DNA of 64,000 nucleotides from Arthrobacter_D sp015752045 (GCF_015752045.1 NZ_JADOUS010000006.1:62001-126000); one strand, 5' to 3'. Numbered from the stretch's first letter, positions 50,217 to 57,736 are shown. Notes: generated by a model from the letters alone, not told the origin. Program-made: numbers and translations.

Positions 50217-51185
50217 TCAGATCCATCCCGCGTCGCGCGCCTTGAGGGCTGCCTGGAAGCGGCTGTCCGCCCGAAGGGTCTCCAGCATCCAGGCGATGTG
50301 CCGTCGGCAGGTCCTCACGTTGATGTCCAGGCGCCGCGCGATCGACTCGTCGGACAGTCCGTTCGCGAGGCCCTGGAGGATGGAGCGCTGCATCGAATTC
50401 AAGGGCGATCCGACCTGCTGCGGGGAGAGGAAGGACTCGCTGAGCTCCCACGCGATGTCGAACAGGTGCGTGAAGATATGGATCAGGCTGTGGTCCCTGA
50501 TGACGAGGGCGGCCTTGTCGTCGCGCGTGAGCCGGCGACCCACCAGGGCCAGTTTCTCGTCGAAGATGAGCATGCGCAGGGGGATGAACGGGAGGACGCC
50601 GAACTGCCCGCCGCCCGCGGCGATCGCCTCGACGGCCTTGCGGGTCGGCACGTGGTCGCGCGTACTCGTGTCGTAGAGGGTCCGCCGTCGCACCCCGTTC
50701 CCCAGGAGCTCGAGATCCTTCCGGACGCTCTCCTCGTGGACGTCCGCCGTCGAGCCCTGGCCGGGCTGCGCGATGTACACCTTCTCGGTGACGTCTCGTC
50801 CGTAGTCGATGAGGACCCGGTGGATGAGGTGCGGGTCCTCGAGGGTCTCCACCGATGTGCTGGCGAGGGCGTGCTTGCGGGCGTCGAGGAAAGTGGGCAG
50901 GAGGCTGGACAGTTCGCGCCGCTGGGCGCTGATGCGCGCCTTGAGCTCCTGCATCTCGCGTTCGTCCGCGTCGACGAGGTCGGCGAGGGCGACGTCGGGC
51001 GAGACCGCGACGAGCCCGTCCGCGCTGCCGGCCTGCGGGCTGAGCAGCCGGCGGTCGGACAGCTCGCCGACGGCCTCGTCGATGCGCCGCAACGTCAGGC
51101 CGAGGGCGTCGGAAGCCTCGGAGCGCGTCCAGCCGGGGTGTCCGACGGCGTACCGGTAGACCTCGAGTGACGTCGCACCCAGCAT
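50217..51185 (-). CDS. TrmB/LuxR-like transcriptional regulator divergent from the peptide gene
   Basis: 322 residues. The N-terminal winged HTH (about 3-50, 'TSLEVYRYAVGHPGWTRSEASDAL') is TrmB-like and is followed by a coiled segment (75-100, AQRRELSSLLPTFL). A phospholipase-D-like sensor region follows (about 120-240, with 'RRTLYDTST', 'GGQFGVLPFIPLRMLIFDEKLALVGRR'). A LuxR/NarL-type HTH (about 260-312) has 'SMQRSILQGLANGLSDESIARRLDINVRTCRRHI'. Such two-HTH proteins are frequent actinobacterial pathway regulators. ATG 51185 has AAGGAG 5 nt upstream. Its placement beside a signal-like peptide makes it the probable receptor or controller (inference). Confidence 0.84.
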   Translation of the reverse strand: MLGATSLEVYRYAVGHPGWTRSEASDALGLTLRRIDEAVGELSDRRLLSPQAGSADGLVAVSPDVALADLVDADEREMQELKARISAQRRELSSLLPTFLDARKHALASTSVETLEDPHLIHRVLIDYGRDVTEKVYIAQPGQGSTADVHEESVRKDLELLGNGVRRRTLYDTSTRDHVPTRKAVEAIAAGGGQFGVLPFIPLRMLIFDEKLALVGRRLTRDDKAALVIRDHSLIHIFTHLFDIAWELSESFLSPQQVGSPLNSMQRSILQGLANGLSDESIARRLDINVRTCRRHIAWMLETLRADSRFQAALKARDAGWI

Positions 51186-51558
51186 GTGAGCTCCTTGTCC
51201 CGGCCACTGGTACCAGCGGCGGATCGCGTGCGAAAAAGATGACATGTCCAGTTAATGACACACCGGGGAAGCTGGCAATCCAGTCGTGCCGGGAACGCCG
51301 AGATCCCCGCCGTTCCGCGGAGGCGGGGCCGGGGCGCCCCTGTCTCCGATGTCCACCCAGCGCCGCCGCGTCCTGTTCGCGCCATGTCCACAAACGGCCA
51401 CCCCTACTGCTGGACACTACCTGCCGCCGACGGACATTCTGATGAAGCCGGTTCAGCGGAAAGTCCCGAGGGGGGCCTTCCCGCAACGGACCGGGCACTG
51501 CCGATCGGCAGTGCGGGGACAGCTCGACCACCCGTGACACGGGCAAGGAAGGATCGCC
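51186..51558. other. 373-bp divergent control region of the peptide locus
   Basis: No convincing gene on either strand. It holds the promoters of the regulator (minus) and the peptide gene (plus). A perfect 20-bp palindrome at 51495-51514 is the standout element. TGACATGTCC (51239-51248) and TAATGACA (51253-51260) lie near the regulator start. Confidence 0.6.
51495..51514. promoter_or_regulatory. 20-bp perfect palindrome upstream of the peptide gene
   Basis: GCACTGCCGATCGGCAGTGC is fully self-complementary with no spacer, 44 nt before the peptide start. Its length and symmetry suit a dimeric regulator such as the adjacent LuxR-type protein. Confidence 0.72.
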
Positions 51559-51699
51559 ATGAAGAAAGTACTCGGCGCAACTGCAGGCCTGATGATCGTG
51601 GCGGGAGCTGTCCTGCCGGCAGGCCAGTCCATCAGCGCGGCTAGCTGGGACTGGCCCAAGGGTCAGCCCACAGCGAGCAGCTGGGACTGGCCGAAGTAA
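51559..51699 (+). CDS. 46-residue secreted peptide precursor with repeated SWDWPK
   Basis: A signal peptide (MKK, hydrophobic core GATAGLMIVAGAVLPAG, cleavage motif S-A-A after residue 28) is followed by a predicted 18-residue product. That product is SWDWPK (29-34), GQPTAS (35-40), SWDWPK (41-46): the same hexapeptide begins and ends it, and the gene stops right after the second copy. The two DNA copies (51643-51660, 51679-51696) differ at one third-codon position. GGAAGGA lies 6 nt before the ATG. The context (divergent regulator, downstream lantibiotic-dehydratase-like protein) suggests a pheromone or RiPP precursor. No known family recognised. Confidence 0.8.
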   Translation: MKKVLGATAGLMIVAGAVLPAGQSISAASWDWPKGQPTASSWDWPK

Positions 51700-51701
51700 C
51701 A

Positions 51702-51732
51702 GGTGCCTCCGGACTAGAGCCCGGAGGGCACC
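51702..51732 (+). terminator. Imperfect hairpin between peptide and LanB-like gene
   Basis: GGTGCCTCCGG (51702-51712) pairs with CCGGAGGGCACC (51721-51732) with one bulged base and an 8-nt loop, 3 nt after the peptide stop. It may act as a partial terminator or an mRNA-stabilising stem, making peptide mRNA more abundant than the downstream message. Confidence 0.6.
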
Positions 51733-51781
51733 CCAGAGCCCGCCCCAGCGGGGGTGATCACAGACCCTGAAGGAGAGAGCC

Positions 51782-52792
51782 ATGAGCCAGTTGACCGCCG
51801 TTCGAACCGCCTCACGGACGGCCGTCAGCACTCAGTGGTGGCATCTCTCCCTCTCGACGGGTGGCTTCGATGCAGCGGACGGCATCATCGAAGAGCTGGT
51901 TACCCCGCTGGTGGCGCAGGCCCAGGCGCTCGGCGCGAAGCGCTGGTACTTCACCCGGTGCGAGGACCCGTCGACGGGCATCGTGGGACAGGTCAAACTC
52001 AGCATCCACGCGCACCCCCGGGTCCTCGAACCCCTGCGCACCTTCCAGCGGGCGCTGCAGACCCGCAGTGCGAGGAGCATGCCCCTGCTGGTGGTCCGCC
52101 AGCATTTCACGGCTCCCGCGAGCAACACCTACTACTCCGGCGGCCGGGAGATGGCCGATCCGCAGCTCGAGGCCAACCTCGTCAAGTACGGCGGGGTCGA
52201 GGGCCTGCAGCTCGCCGAGGAGGTCTTCGAACTCGGCTCCGAACTCGCCCTCTGGGGCACTCAGCGTTTCCCCCGCATGCAGAGCCGGTCGGCGCTCGGG
52301 GCGTTGATCCTCTTCGACTCCGCGCAGAGCATGATGCGCGGCCCTCGGTCCGCGGGATGGCCGGACCGCCGGCGACTCTCGTGGGACTTCTACTGGGACA
52401 GCCACCTGCGCACGTGCACGGCCGACGTCGGTCCGCGCGCCTCGGGGGTCCGTGAGGCGATGACCGCGCAGGTCGCCGCGAAGGCGCCCGGGTTCCACGC
52501 GCTCATGGCGGCTACAGCCTCCGAGTCCGCGGTCCAGAACTGGCGGCGGCGCTGGTTCCGTGCACTCGACACCTACCTGTACCGGGCGGACAAGGTCCGC
52601 GTCAGCCGCAGCGCCCAGCACCTGACCGTGTACCAGGCACACATGGCGCTGAACCGCCTCGGTTTCGTCGCCCGCGAGGAGGCGGCACTGGGGTTGTACG
52701 CGCGGAGCTGGAAGCCGCTGGCCGTTCCGGCCCGCACGATGCGTCCTGCTCTGCAGCCCGGCCCACCCATCGACCGAAGGACTGCACCATGA
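51782..52792 (+). CDS. Stand-alone lantibiotic dehydratase C-terminal (thiopeptide-type) domain protein
   Basis: 336 residues. 'QWWHLSLSTG' near 19, 'AKRWYFTRCEDPSTG' near 52, 'VKLSIHAHP' near 71 and 'VKYGGVEGLQLAEEVFELGSELALW' near 136-160 follow the order of the SpaB C-terminal / thiopeptide-type domain. In split LanB systems this domain performs glutamate elimination; in thiopeptides a relative makes the pyridine ring. The usual HLRLR is VKLSIHA, and no LanB N-terminal partner is nearby, so the chemistry may be lost or different. GAAGGAGAGAG precedes ATG 51782. Confidence 0.8.
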   Translation: MSQLTAVRTASRTAVSTQWWHLSLSTGGFDAADGIIEELVTPLVAQAQALGAKRWYFTRCEDPSTGIVGQVKLSIHAHPRVLEPLRTFQRALQTRSARSMPLLVVRQHFTAPASNTYYSGGREMADPQLEANLVKYGGVEGLQLAEEVFELGSELALWGTQRFPRMQSRSALGALILFDSAQSMMRGPRSAGWPDRRRLSWDFYWDSHLRTCTADVGPRASGVREAMTAQVAAKAPGFHALMAATASESAVQNWRRRWFRALDTYLYRADKVRVSRSAQHLTVYQAHMALNRLGFVAREEAALGLYARSWKPLAVPARTMRPALQPGPPIDRRTAP

Positions 52793-52980
52793 ATGCAAGG
52801 AACACCATCGTGCTGGCCATGGACGACACCGACCTCTCCGAGGCCCTCGGCTGCTCGTCGGAGGAGGTCGAGTCGATGCAGAACGACGGCGTCCTCGCCT
52901 CGCAGGGCCAGCTCTGGGAGATCGGCCCGGCGCGTGACTACCTGCGGGATGCCGCCTGGGCGGACAGCCTCTGGCACTGA
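52789..52980 (+). CDS. 63-residue protein coupled to the LanB-like gene
   Basis: An acidic small protein with one Cys (GCSSEEVE near 21), a helix-turn-helix-like pattern (DLSEALGCSSEEVESMQNDG split around 15-34) and a Trp-rich end (WADSLWH). It has no signal peptide. ATG 52789 overlaps the LanB-like stop (ATGA), so it is made stoichiometrically with it. It could be a peptide-binding accessory or immunity protein; I recognise no family. Confidence 0.7.
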   Translation: MNARNTIVLAMDDTDLSEALGCSSEEVESMQNDGVLASQGQLWEIGPARDYLRDAAWADSLWH

Positions 52981-53007
52981 GGTCGGTCGGCATGCCGACC
53001 ACGAACG

Positions 53008-53042
53008 ACGGGACGCCGGCGCGATGAGCGCCGGCGTCCCGT
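53008..53042. terminator. Strong hairpin closing the peptide operon
   Basis: ACGGGACGCCGGCGC (53008-53022) pairs perfectly over 15 bp with 53028-53042 across a 5-nt loop. It lies 28 nt after the operon's last stop and 37 nt from the convergent FMN reductase stop, so it serves both directions. Confidence 0.88.
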
Positions 53043-53078
53043 GCTGTTACCCGTGCACCTGCTCGCGGTGGGTGGGGA

Positions 53079-53639
53079 TCAGGCCGCGACGGGCGTGGCC
53101 GCCCCGGCGAGGGCCATCAGCACTCCGGTGACCAGCCCGGAGACCTCGGCGTCGTCCTTCGGGTGCAGCTCCGCGAAGCGCGTGATGGAGCTGCCGATGG
53201 AGAGCTTGGCGTCCTCGAGCACCGTGGCGCCCGCGACACCGAGGGCGCGGCGGGCTTCATCGTGCGCCCACACCCCGCCGTACTGGCCGAACGCCGACCC
53301 GATGACGGCTGCGGGCTTGCTCGCGAGCGCACTGTCGCCGTAAGGGCGGGAGAGCCAGTCGATGGCGTTCTTCAGCACTGCCGGCATACTGCCGTTGTAT
53401 TCGGGGGAGACGAGCAGGACGGCGTCCGCATCGGCTGCCGCGGCACGGAGGGCATCGGCGGCCTGGGGGCGATCGGCGTCGTTGTCGATGTCCTCGTTGT
53501 AGAACGGGACATCGTTCAGCGCATCGAACGTGACGACGTCGACGGTCTCGGGGGCGTGTGCGGCGGCCGCTTCCGCGAGCTGGCGGTTGATGGAACCCTC
53601 GCGCAGGCTTCCGACGAGGGTCAGGATCGTGGTGGACAT
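53079..53639 (-). CDS. NADPH-dependent FMN reductase
   Basis: 186 residues, flavodoxin-like. 'TLVGSLREGSINRQLAEAAA' (phosphate loop, about 7-26), 'LLVSPEYNGSMPAVLKNAIDWLSRP' near 75-99 and SAFGQYGGVWA near 114-124 are the FMN-contact segments of the SsuE/azoreductase-like group. It reduces flavin or quinones with NADPH. Divergent from a TetR gene across 111 bp, so probably repressed by it. Confidence 0.92.
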   Translation of the reverse strand: MSTTILTLVGSLREGSINRQLAEAAAAHAPETVDVVTFDALNDVPFYNEDIDNDADRPQAADALRAAAADADAVLLVSPEYNGSMPAVLKNAIDWLSRPYGDSALASKPAAVIGSAFGQYGGVWAHDEARRALGVAGATVLEDAKLSIGSSITRFAELHPKDDAEVSGLVTGVLMALAGAATPVAA

Positions 53640-53710
53640 GATTTCTCCAAGGCTGTGGGGCCGTGCGGCCGGGTGTTCGGTACTGCGACAGATGCGTCCC
53701 CCTCTTCAAG

Positions 53711-53744
53711 CGGACTGCGGTCCGTTTTATTCCGCCGCTATAGT
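53711..53744. promoter_or_regulatory. TetR operator and leaderless promoter
   Basis: CGGAC (53711-53715) and GTCCG (53720-53724) form a dyad with a 4-nt spacer, set in AAGCGGAC/GTCCGTTT, between the divergent FMN reductase and TetR genes. TATAGT (53739-53744) ends 6 nt before the TetR ATG and marks its leaderless start. Confidence 0.62.
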
Positions 53745-53750
53745 TGCGGC

Positions 53751-54380
53751 ATGCAGGGCGAGGAATTGCTCCGGGTCACGGGCGACGACGGAGAGCGGAC
53801 CGATGCGGCACGCAACCGCCGCCTGATTCTCGACGCCGCTACGGAGCTCGTCGCCACCTGCGGTCCCGAACGGCTGACCACGGACGCGGTGGCGCGCCGC
53901 GCAGGAGTGGGCAAGGGCACCGTCTTCCGCAGGTTCGGCAACCGCGCGGGCCTCCTGCACGCGCTCGCGGACGAGGCGGGGCGCTCCTTCCAGCACGCCT
54001 TCATGGCCGGCCCTCCGCCCCTGGGGCCGGGCGCGCCGCCGCTCGAGCGGCTGATCGCCTTCGGCGAGGCGAGCATCGAGCGGATGCGCTTCGACGGGCA
54101 GATCCTCCGGGCGGCCGAGCAGCAGGGCGGGCCGGACCTCGAACACCCCACGCAGCAGCTCACGCGGCTGCACCTGTCGATACTGCTGCGGGGTCTGCAC
54201 GTGCCGGATCCCGACCTGGCCGCCTACCAGCTGTCGGCCTTCCTCAACGCGGGACTCCTCCTGCACCTGCAGGAGCACCGGGGCATGTCGAACGCCCGCC
54301 TCGCCGCGTCCTGGCGCGTCCTCGTCTCCGCCCTCGCAGCGGACGCAGGTAGCAGCCGGAGTTCCGCGGGGCCCTTGTAG
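53751..54380 (+). CDS. TetR-family repressor
   Basis: 209 residues. HTH at about 20-65 ('RLILDAATELVATCGPERLTTDAVARRAGVGKGTVFRRFGN') with the canonical GKGTVFRRFG recognition helix; the rest is helical (ligand-binding, TetR_C_33-like). It has no ribosome site and a TATAGT box 6 nt upstream, so it is leaderless. It probably represses the divergent FMN reductase through the CGGAC-N4-GTCCG dyad; the inducer may be a quinone or oxidised electrophile (inference). Confidence 0.88.
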   Translation: MQGEELLRVTGDDGERTDAARNRRLILDAATELVATCGPERLTTDAVARRAGVGKGTVFRRFGNRAGLLHALADEAGRSFQHAFMAGPPPLGPGAPPLERLIAFGEASIERMRFDGQILRAAEQQGGPDLEHPTQQLTRLHLSILLRGLHVPDPDLAAYQLSAFLNAGLLLHLQEHRGMSNARLAASWRVLVSALAADAGSSRSSAGPL

Positions 54381-54429
54381 ACTGTCAAGCGCCGGCGCCC
54401 TGCCGGCCGTCAGGTGAGGTTGGTGAAGC

Positions 54430-55257
54430 GTGGAGGAGATACCCGAGCAGATGTCCGACTCCCGTGAGGCAGTCCAGGATGAGGCCGTGACAGGCCGGCT
54501 CCTCCATGTCGTGGCCGACGAGGTCGACGCACTTCCCCCCGAGAGAGCAGCCGCGCGGCTCCAGGACCTGCTGGTGGACCACCCGGACGTGCAGGCCTTC
54601 CTGCAGGAGCTGGCCGAGTTCACCGCCGAGACGCTCGGCACCCGGGGCGACACCTACTGCGGCATCACCCTGCAGCGTTCGGTCCACGAGCAGCTCACCG
54701 TCGGCAGCAGCGGGGAGAAGGCCCGGGCCATGGACGAGGTGCAGTACGAGCACGACGACGGCCCGTGCCTGCACGCCCTGCGCGTGCACGACGAGGTGTT
54801 CATCGCCGACGCCCGCAGCGAGGCGCGCTGGCCCGGGTTCATGGAACACATCACGCGGAACGGTGTCGGCGCCATGTTCTGCCTCCCCCTGGACCTCGAG
54901 GGGTCGGCACGTGCGGCCCTCAATCTGTACGCCGAGGAAGTGTCCGTGTTCAGCGAGGACTACCGGCGGGTCGCCCGTGCCTTCACGGTGCAGGCGTCGC
55001 AGGCGCTGAAGCTGGCCGTACGCGTGGCGCAGCACGCTGCGACGGCGGAGGATCTCCACGCCGTACTGCAGACCCGTACCGAGATCGACCTCGCGGTCGG
55101 GATCATCATGGGGCAGGACAACTGCTCGCAGAAGGACGCGTTCGACAAGATGCGTCGGGCCTCCAACTCCCGCAACGTGAAGCTCCGGGTGCTCGCCGCG
55201 GGCATGGTCGCAGGGCTGAACGGCACCGTTCCCCGCGCCCACTTCGAGCCTTCCTGA
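54430..55257 (+). CDS. GAF and ANTAR domain regulator (3 of 3)
   Basis: 275 residues: GAF at about 45-200 ('YEHDDGPCLHALRVHDEVFIADARSEARW' around C near 118) and ANTAR at about 208-265 (IDLAVGIIMGQDNCSQKDAFDKMRRAS). It is clearly related to the protein at 19770-20510, with which it shares the 'DDGPC' and IIMGQ-NCS blocks. A predicted RNA-binding antiterminator. GTG 54430 is used; ATG 54451 with GGAGGAGA upstream is possible. It is followed after 5 bp by an oxidoreductase gene. Confidence 0.86.
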   Translation: MEEIPEQMSDSREAVQDEAVTGRLLHVVADEVDALPPERAAARLQDLLVDHPDVQAFLQELAEFTAETLGTRGDTYCGITLQRSVHEQLTVGSSGEKARAMDEVQYEHDDGPCLHALRVHDEVFIADARSEARWPGFMEHITRNGVGAMFCLPLDLEGSARAALNLYAEEVSVFSEDYRRVARAFTVQASQALKLAVRVAQHAATAEDLHAVLQTRTEIDLAVGIIMGQDNCSQKDAFDKMRRASNSRNVKLRVLAAGMVAGLNGTVPRAHFEPS

Positions 55258-55262
55258 CGCTC

Positions 55263-56327
55263 GTGGCTCCGATCCAGCACCGGCCCCTGCGGACGGTGCT
55301 GGTCGGCTTCGGCCACGGCGGCAGCGTCTTCCATGCACCGCTGATCCAGCATGATCCCGGATTGGACCTCGCCGTCGTCGTCACGTCGAGCCCCGACCGG
55401 CGGCAGGCCGCACGGGCCGCCTACCCGACCGCCCGGGTGGCCGCGAGTCTCGACGACGCGCTCCTAACCGTCCCGGACCTCGATCTGGCCGTCATCGCCA
55501 CCCCTCACGCCACGCACGCGCCGCTGGCCGCCGTGGCGCTCGGGCGGGGCCTGCACGTGGTCGTCGACAAGCCCTTCGTGGTGCACGCCGACGACGGCGA
55601 GCGGCTCATCGACGCCGCACGCGCGGCGGACAGGCTCCTCGTGCCGTTCCACAACCGACGGTGGGACGGGGACTTCCTGACGGTGCGGTCGGCGGTCGCT
55701 TCGGGGGCCCTGGGTGGAGTGCGCACCTTCGAATCGGCGATGGAGTCGTGGAAACCGTCGATCAGGAAACCCTGGAAGCGCGACGCCGGGCCGGCGGACG
55801 GCGGGGGCGTGCTCTACGATCTCGGCTCGCACCTGGTCGACCAGGCGCTCACCCTCTTCGGACCGGCGGTTCCCGTGTACGCGGAGCTGCGCAACGACCG
55901 CGGGGGCGCGGCCGAGGACTCCGCGTTCCTCGTCCTGCGGCACGACGGCGGAGTCACCAGCCACCTCCATGCGGGGACCCTGGTGCCGCTCGTCCGGCCC
56001 CGCTTCCGCGTCGCCGGGGCGCAGCGCGGATTGACGATCATGGGTACGGACCCGCAGGAGGCCCTGCTCGCGGCGGGCGTTCGGCCCGACGGCGTCGCGG
56101 GCGCGGCCGAAGCCCTCGCGGTGCCGCCCCGGGGCCTGCTGGGCCGCGACGGGGACGCCGAACCGTTCGCCGTCGGCCCCGGCCGGTACCCGGACTTCTA
56201 TTCGGGGCTCGTCGCCGCCATCCATGGGGGCGGACCGCCGCCGGTGACGGCGGCGGAGGCCCTCGACGTCGTGCGGCTGATCGAACAGGTCCACGCCACC
56301 TACCCGCCGGGGCCCCCGGGTATTTGA
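55263..56327 (+). CDS. Gfo/Idh/MocA family oxidoreductase
   Basis: 354 residues. The N-terminal Rossmann fold has TVLVGFGHGGSVFHAPLI (about 10-27), 'DLAVIATPHATHAPLAAVAL' near 76-95 and the family EKP-like motif as VVDKPFV near 101-107. The C-terminal alpha/beta dehydrogenase domain has GGGVLYDLGSHLVDQ near 180-194, in which G-x-x-x-D-x-x-x-H carries the catalytic pair. NAD(P)-dependent oxidation of a sugar or cyclitol is likely; the substrate is unknown. GTG 55263 is inferred from the fold's start; the ribosome site is weak. Confidence 0.87.
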   Translation: MAPIQHRPLRTVLVGFGHGGSVFHAPLIQHDPGLDLAVVVTSSPDRRQAARAAYPTARVAASLDDALLTVPDLDLAVIATPHATHAPLAAVALGRGLHVVVDKPFVVHADDGERLIDAARAADRLLVPFHNRRWDGDFLTVRSAVASGALGGVRTFESAMESWKPSIRKPWKRDAGPADGGGVLYDLGSHLVDQALTLFGPAVPVYAELRNDRGGAAEDSAFLVLRHDGGVTSHLHAGTLVPLVRPRFRVAGAQRGLTIMGTDPQEALLAAGVRPDGVAGAAEALAVPPRGLLGRDGDAEPFAVGPGRYPDFYSGLVAAIHGGGPPPVTAAEALDVVRLIEQVHATYPPGPPGI

Positions 56328-56362
56328 GCGGGCAGGGCCGCCCGATCAGGTACCCCGCACCA

Positions 56363-57475
56363 CTAGACCAGTGCCGACCAGTCCTTCGCCAGCTCCAGGC
56401 CGTGAGCCTCGGACACCGAGTGGTGTGCGACCCGGCCCGACGCGACGTTCAGCCCGCGCGCCAGGGACGGATCGGCGTCGAAGGCCGCGCGGACGCCCCG
56501 GTCGGCGAGCGCCACGGCGTACCGGAGCGTCACATTGGTCAGGGCGTAGGTCGAGGTGTTCGGGACGGCGCCGGGCATGTTGCCCACGCAGTAGAACAGC
56601 GATCCGTGCACCATGAAGGTGGGGTCCTCGTGCGTGGTGACGCGGGAGTCCTCGAAGCATCCGCCCTGGTCCACCGCGATGTCCACGAGGACGCTGCCCG
56701 GCTTCATCCGGGAGACGAGTTCGTTGGTGACGAGCTTCGGGGCCCGGGCGCCGGGGATCAGGACGGACCCGATCACCAGGTCCGCATCGAGGACGGACGT
56801 CTCGATCTCCAGGGAGTTCGACGCGATCGTCTTGACGCGTCCGGCATACAGGGCGTCGATCTCCCGCAGCCGGGCGATGTTGATGTCGAGGATGGTGACC
56901 TCGGCTCCCGTGCCGACGGCCATCGCCGTCGCATTGGTGCCCGCGACACCGGCCCCGAGGACCACCACCTTGGCGGGCCGGACCCCGGCGACGCCGCCGA
57001 GCAGCAGGCCGGGGCCGCCGGCGGGTGCCGTCATGACCTGCGCGCCGACCTGGACGGACAGGCGTCCGGCCACCTCGGACATCGGGGCGAGGAGGGGCAG
57101 GGAGCGGCCGTCCTGGACGGTCTCGTAGGCGATGGCGGTGACGCCGGCGTCCACGAGAGCCCGGGTCAGTTCGGGTTCCGCCGCGAGGTGGAGGTAGGTG
57201 AAGAGGATGAGGCCCTTGCGGAAGCGGTGGTACTCGGCGGCGACCGGCTCCTTGACCTTCAGGACCATGTCCGCGCGCGCCCACACGTCGTCCGCGGCGT
57301 CGACGAGCTCGGCGCCGGCAGCCTCGTATGCTGCATCCGTGATGTTCGACCCGACGCCCGCTCCGCGTTCCACGAGCACGGTGTGCCCGTGGGCCCGGAA
57401 CTCGTGCACACCGGACGCGGTGATGGCGACGCGGAATTCGTTGTTCTTCACTTCTCTGGGGACGCCGATGATCAT
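56363..57475 (-). CDS. ald: Alanine dehydrogenase
   Basis: 370 residues. NAD-dependent interconversion of L-alanine with pyruvate and ammonia. 'IGVPREVKNNEFRVAIT' at the start, K in 'VLKVKEP' near 75, H in FTYLHLA near 96 and the Rossmann glycine loop VVLGAGVAGTNA near 172 are all as in characterised Ald. 'MPGAVPNTSTYALTNVTLRYA' near 297-317 is the AlaDh signature. ATG 57475 has GGAG 6 nt upstream; GTG 57487 is less likely. It is divergent from a PucR-type regulator gene. Confidence 0.95.
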   Translation of the reverse strand: MIIGVPREVKNNEFRVAITASGVHEFRAHGHTVLVERGAGVGSNITDAAYEAAGAELVDAADDVWARADMVLKVKEPVAAEYHRFRKGLILFTYLHLAAEPELTRALVDAGVTAIAYETVQDGRSLPLLAPMSEVAGRLSVQVGAQVMTAPAGGPGLLLGGVAGVRPAKVVVLGAGVAGTNATAMAVGTGAEVTILDINIARLREIDALYAGRVKTIASNSLEIETSVLDADLVIGSVLIPGARAPKLVTNELVSRMKPGSVLVDIAVDQGGCFEDSRVTTHEDPTFMVHGSLFYCVGNMPGAVPNTSTYALTNVTLRYAVALADRGVRAAFDADPSLARGLNVASGRVAHHSVSEAHGLELAKDWSALV

Positions 57476-57571
57476 TGGGTTCTCCACGGGTTCGATCGGG
57501 CGGACGGGGTAGCTCCAGAATAGGGAACGGTTCAGGGCGCGAACGGAGGCCCTTCCCGGCGATCAGGCGAT

Positions 57572-57583
57572 GCCCTGCAGGGC
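57572..57583. promoter_or_regulatory. 12-bp palindrome in the ald-pucR divergent region
   Basis: GCCCTGCAGGGC is a perfect palindrome about 97 nt upstream of ald and 160 nt upstream of the regulator gene. The 267-bp region holds no gene. It is a possible regulator site, on position alone. Confidence 0.4.
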
Positions 57584-57730
57584 GGACCGTGCCGCGCGGT
57601 GATCGATACCCGTGATACCGCCCCTCGCGCCGGATGTGAGCTGGACCACTACCAGATCCGCGCCGGAGCGGCCATCGACAGATGTCGAGTCCGCGAGCGG
57701 CAAGTGTCGCCCAGGGTGGCCGGCTCCGCC

Positions 57731-57736
57731 TACTGT
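57731..57736 (+). promoter_or_regulatory. Leaderless -10 box of the PucR gene
   Basis: TACTGT ends 6 nt before GTG 57743, with no ribosome site in between. Confidence 0.6.

Noticed and set aside
51545..52980. Classical lanthipeptide or thiopeptide cluster
   Set aside because: There is no LanB N-terminal part, LanC, YcaO, protease or transporter, and the peptide lacks cysteine and a Ser/Thr-rich core.
55661..57523. 620-codon open frame opposite ald and across the oxidoreductase gene
   Set aside because: It overlaps two well-supported genes, has no ribosome site and encodes no recognisable domain.
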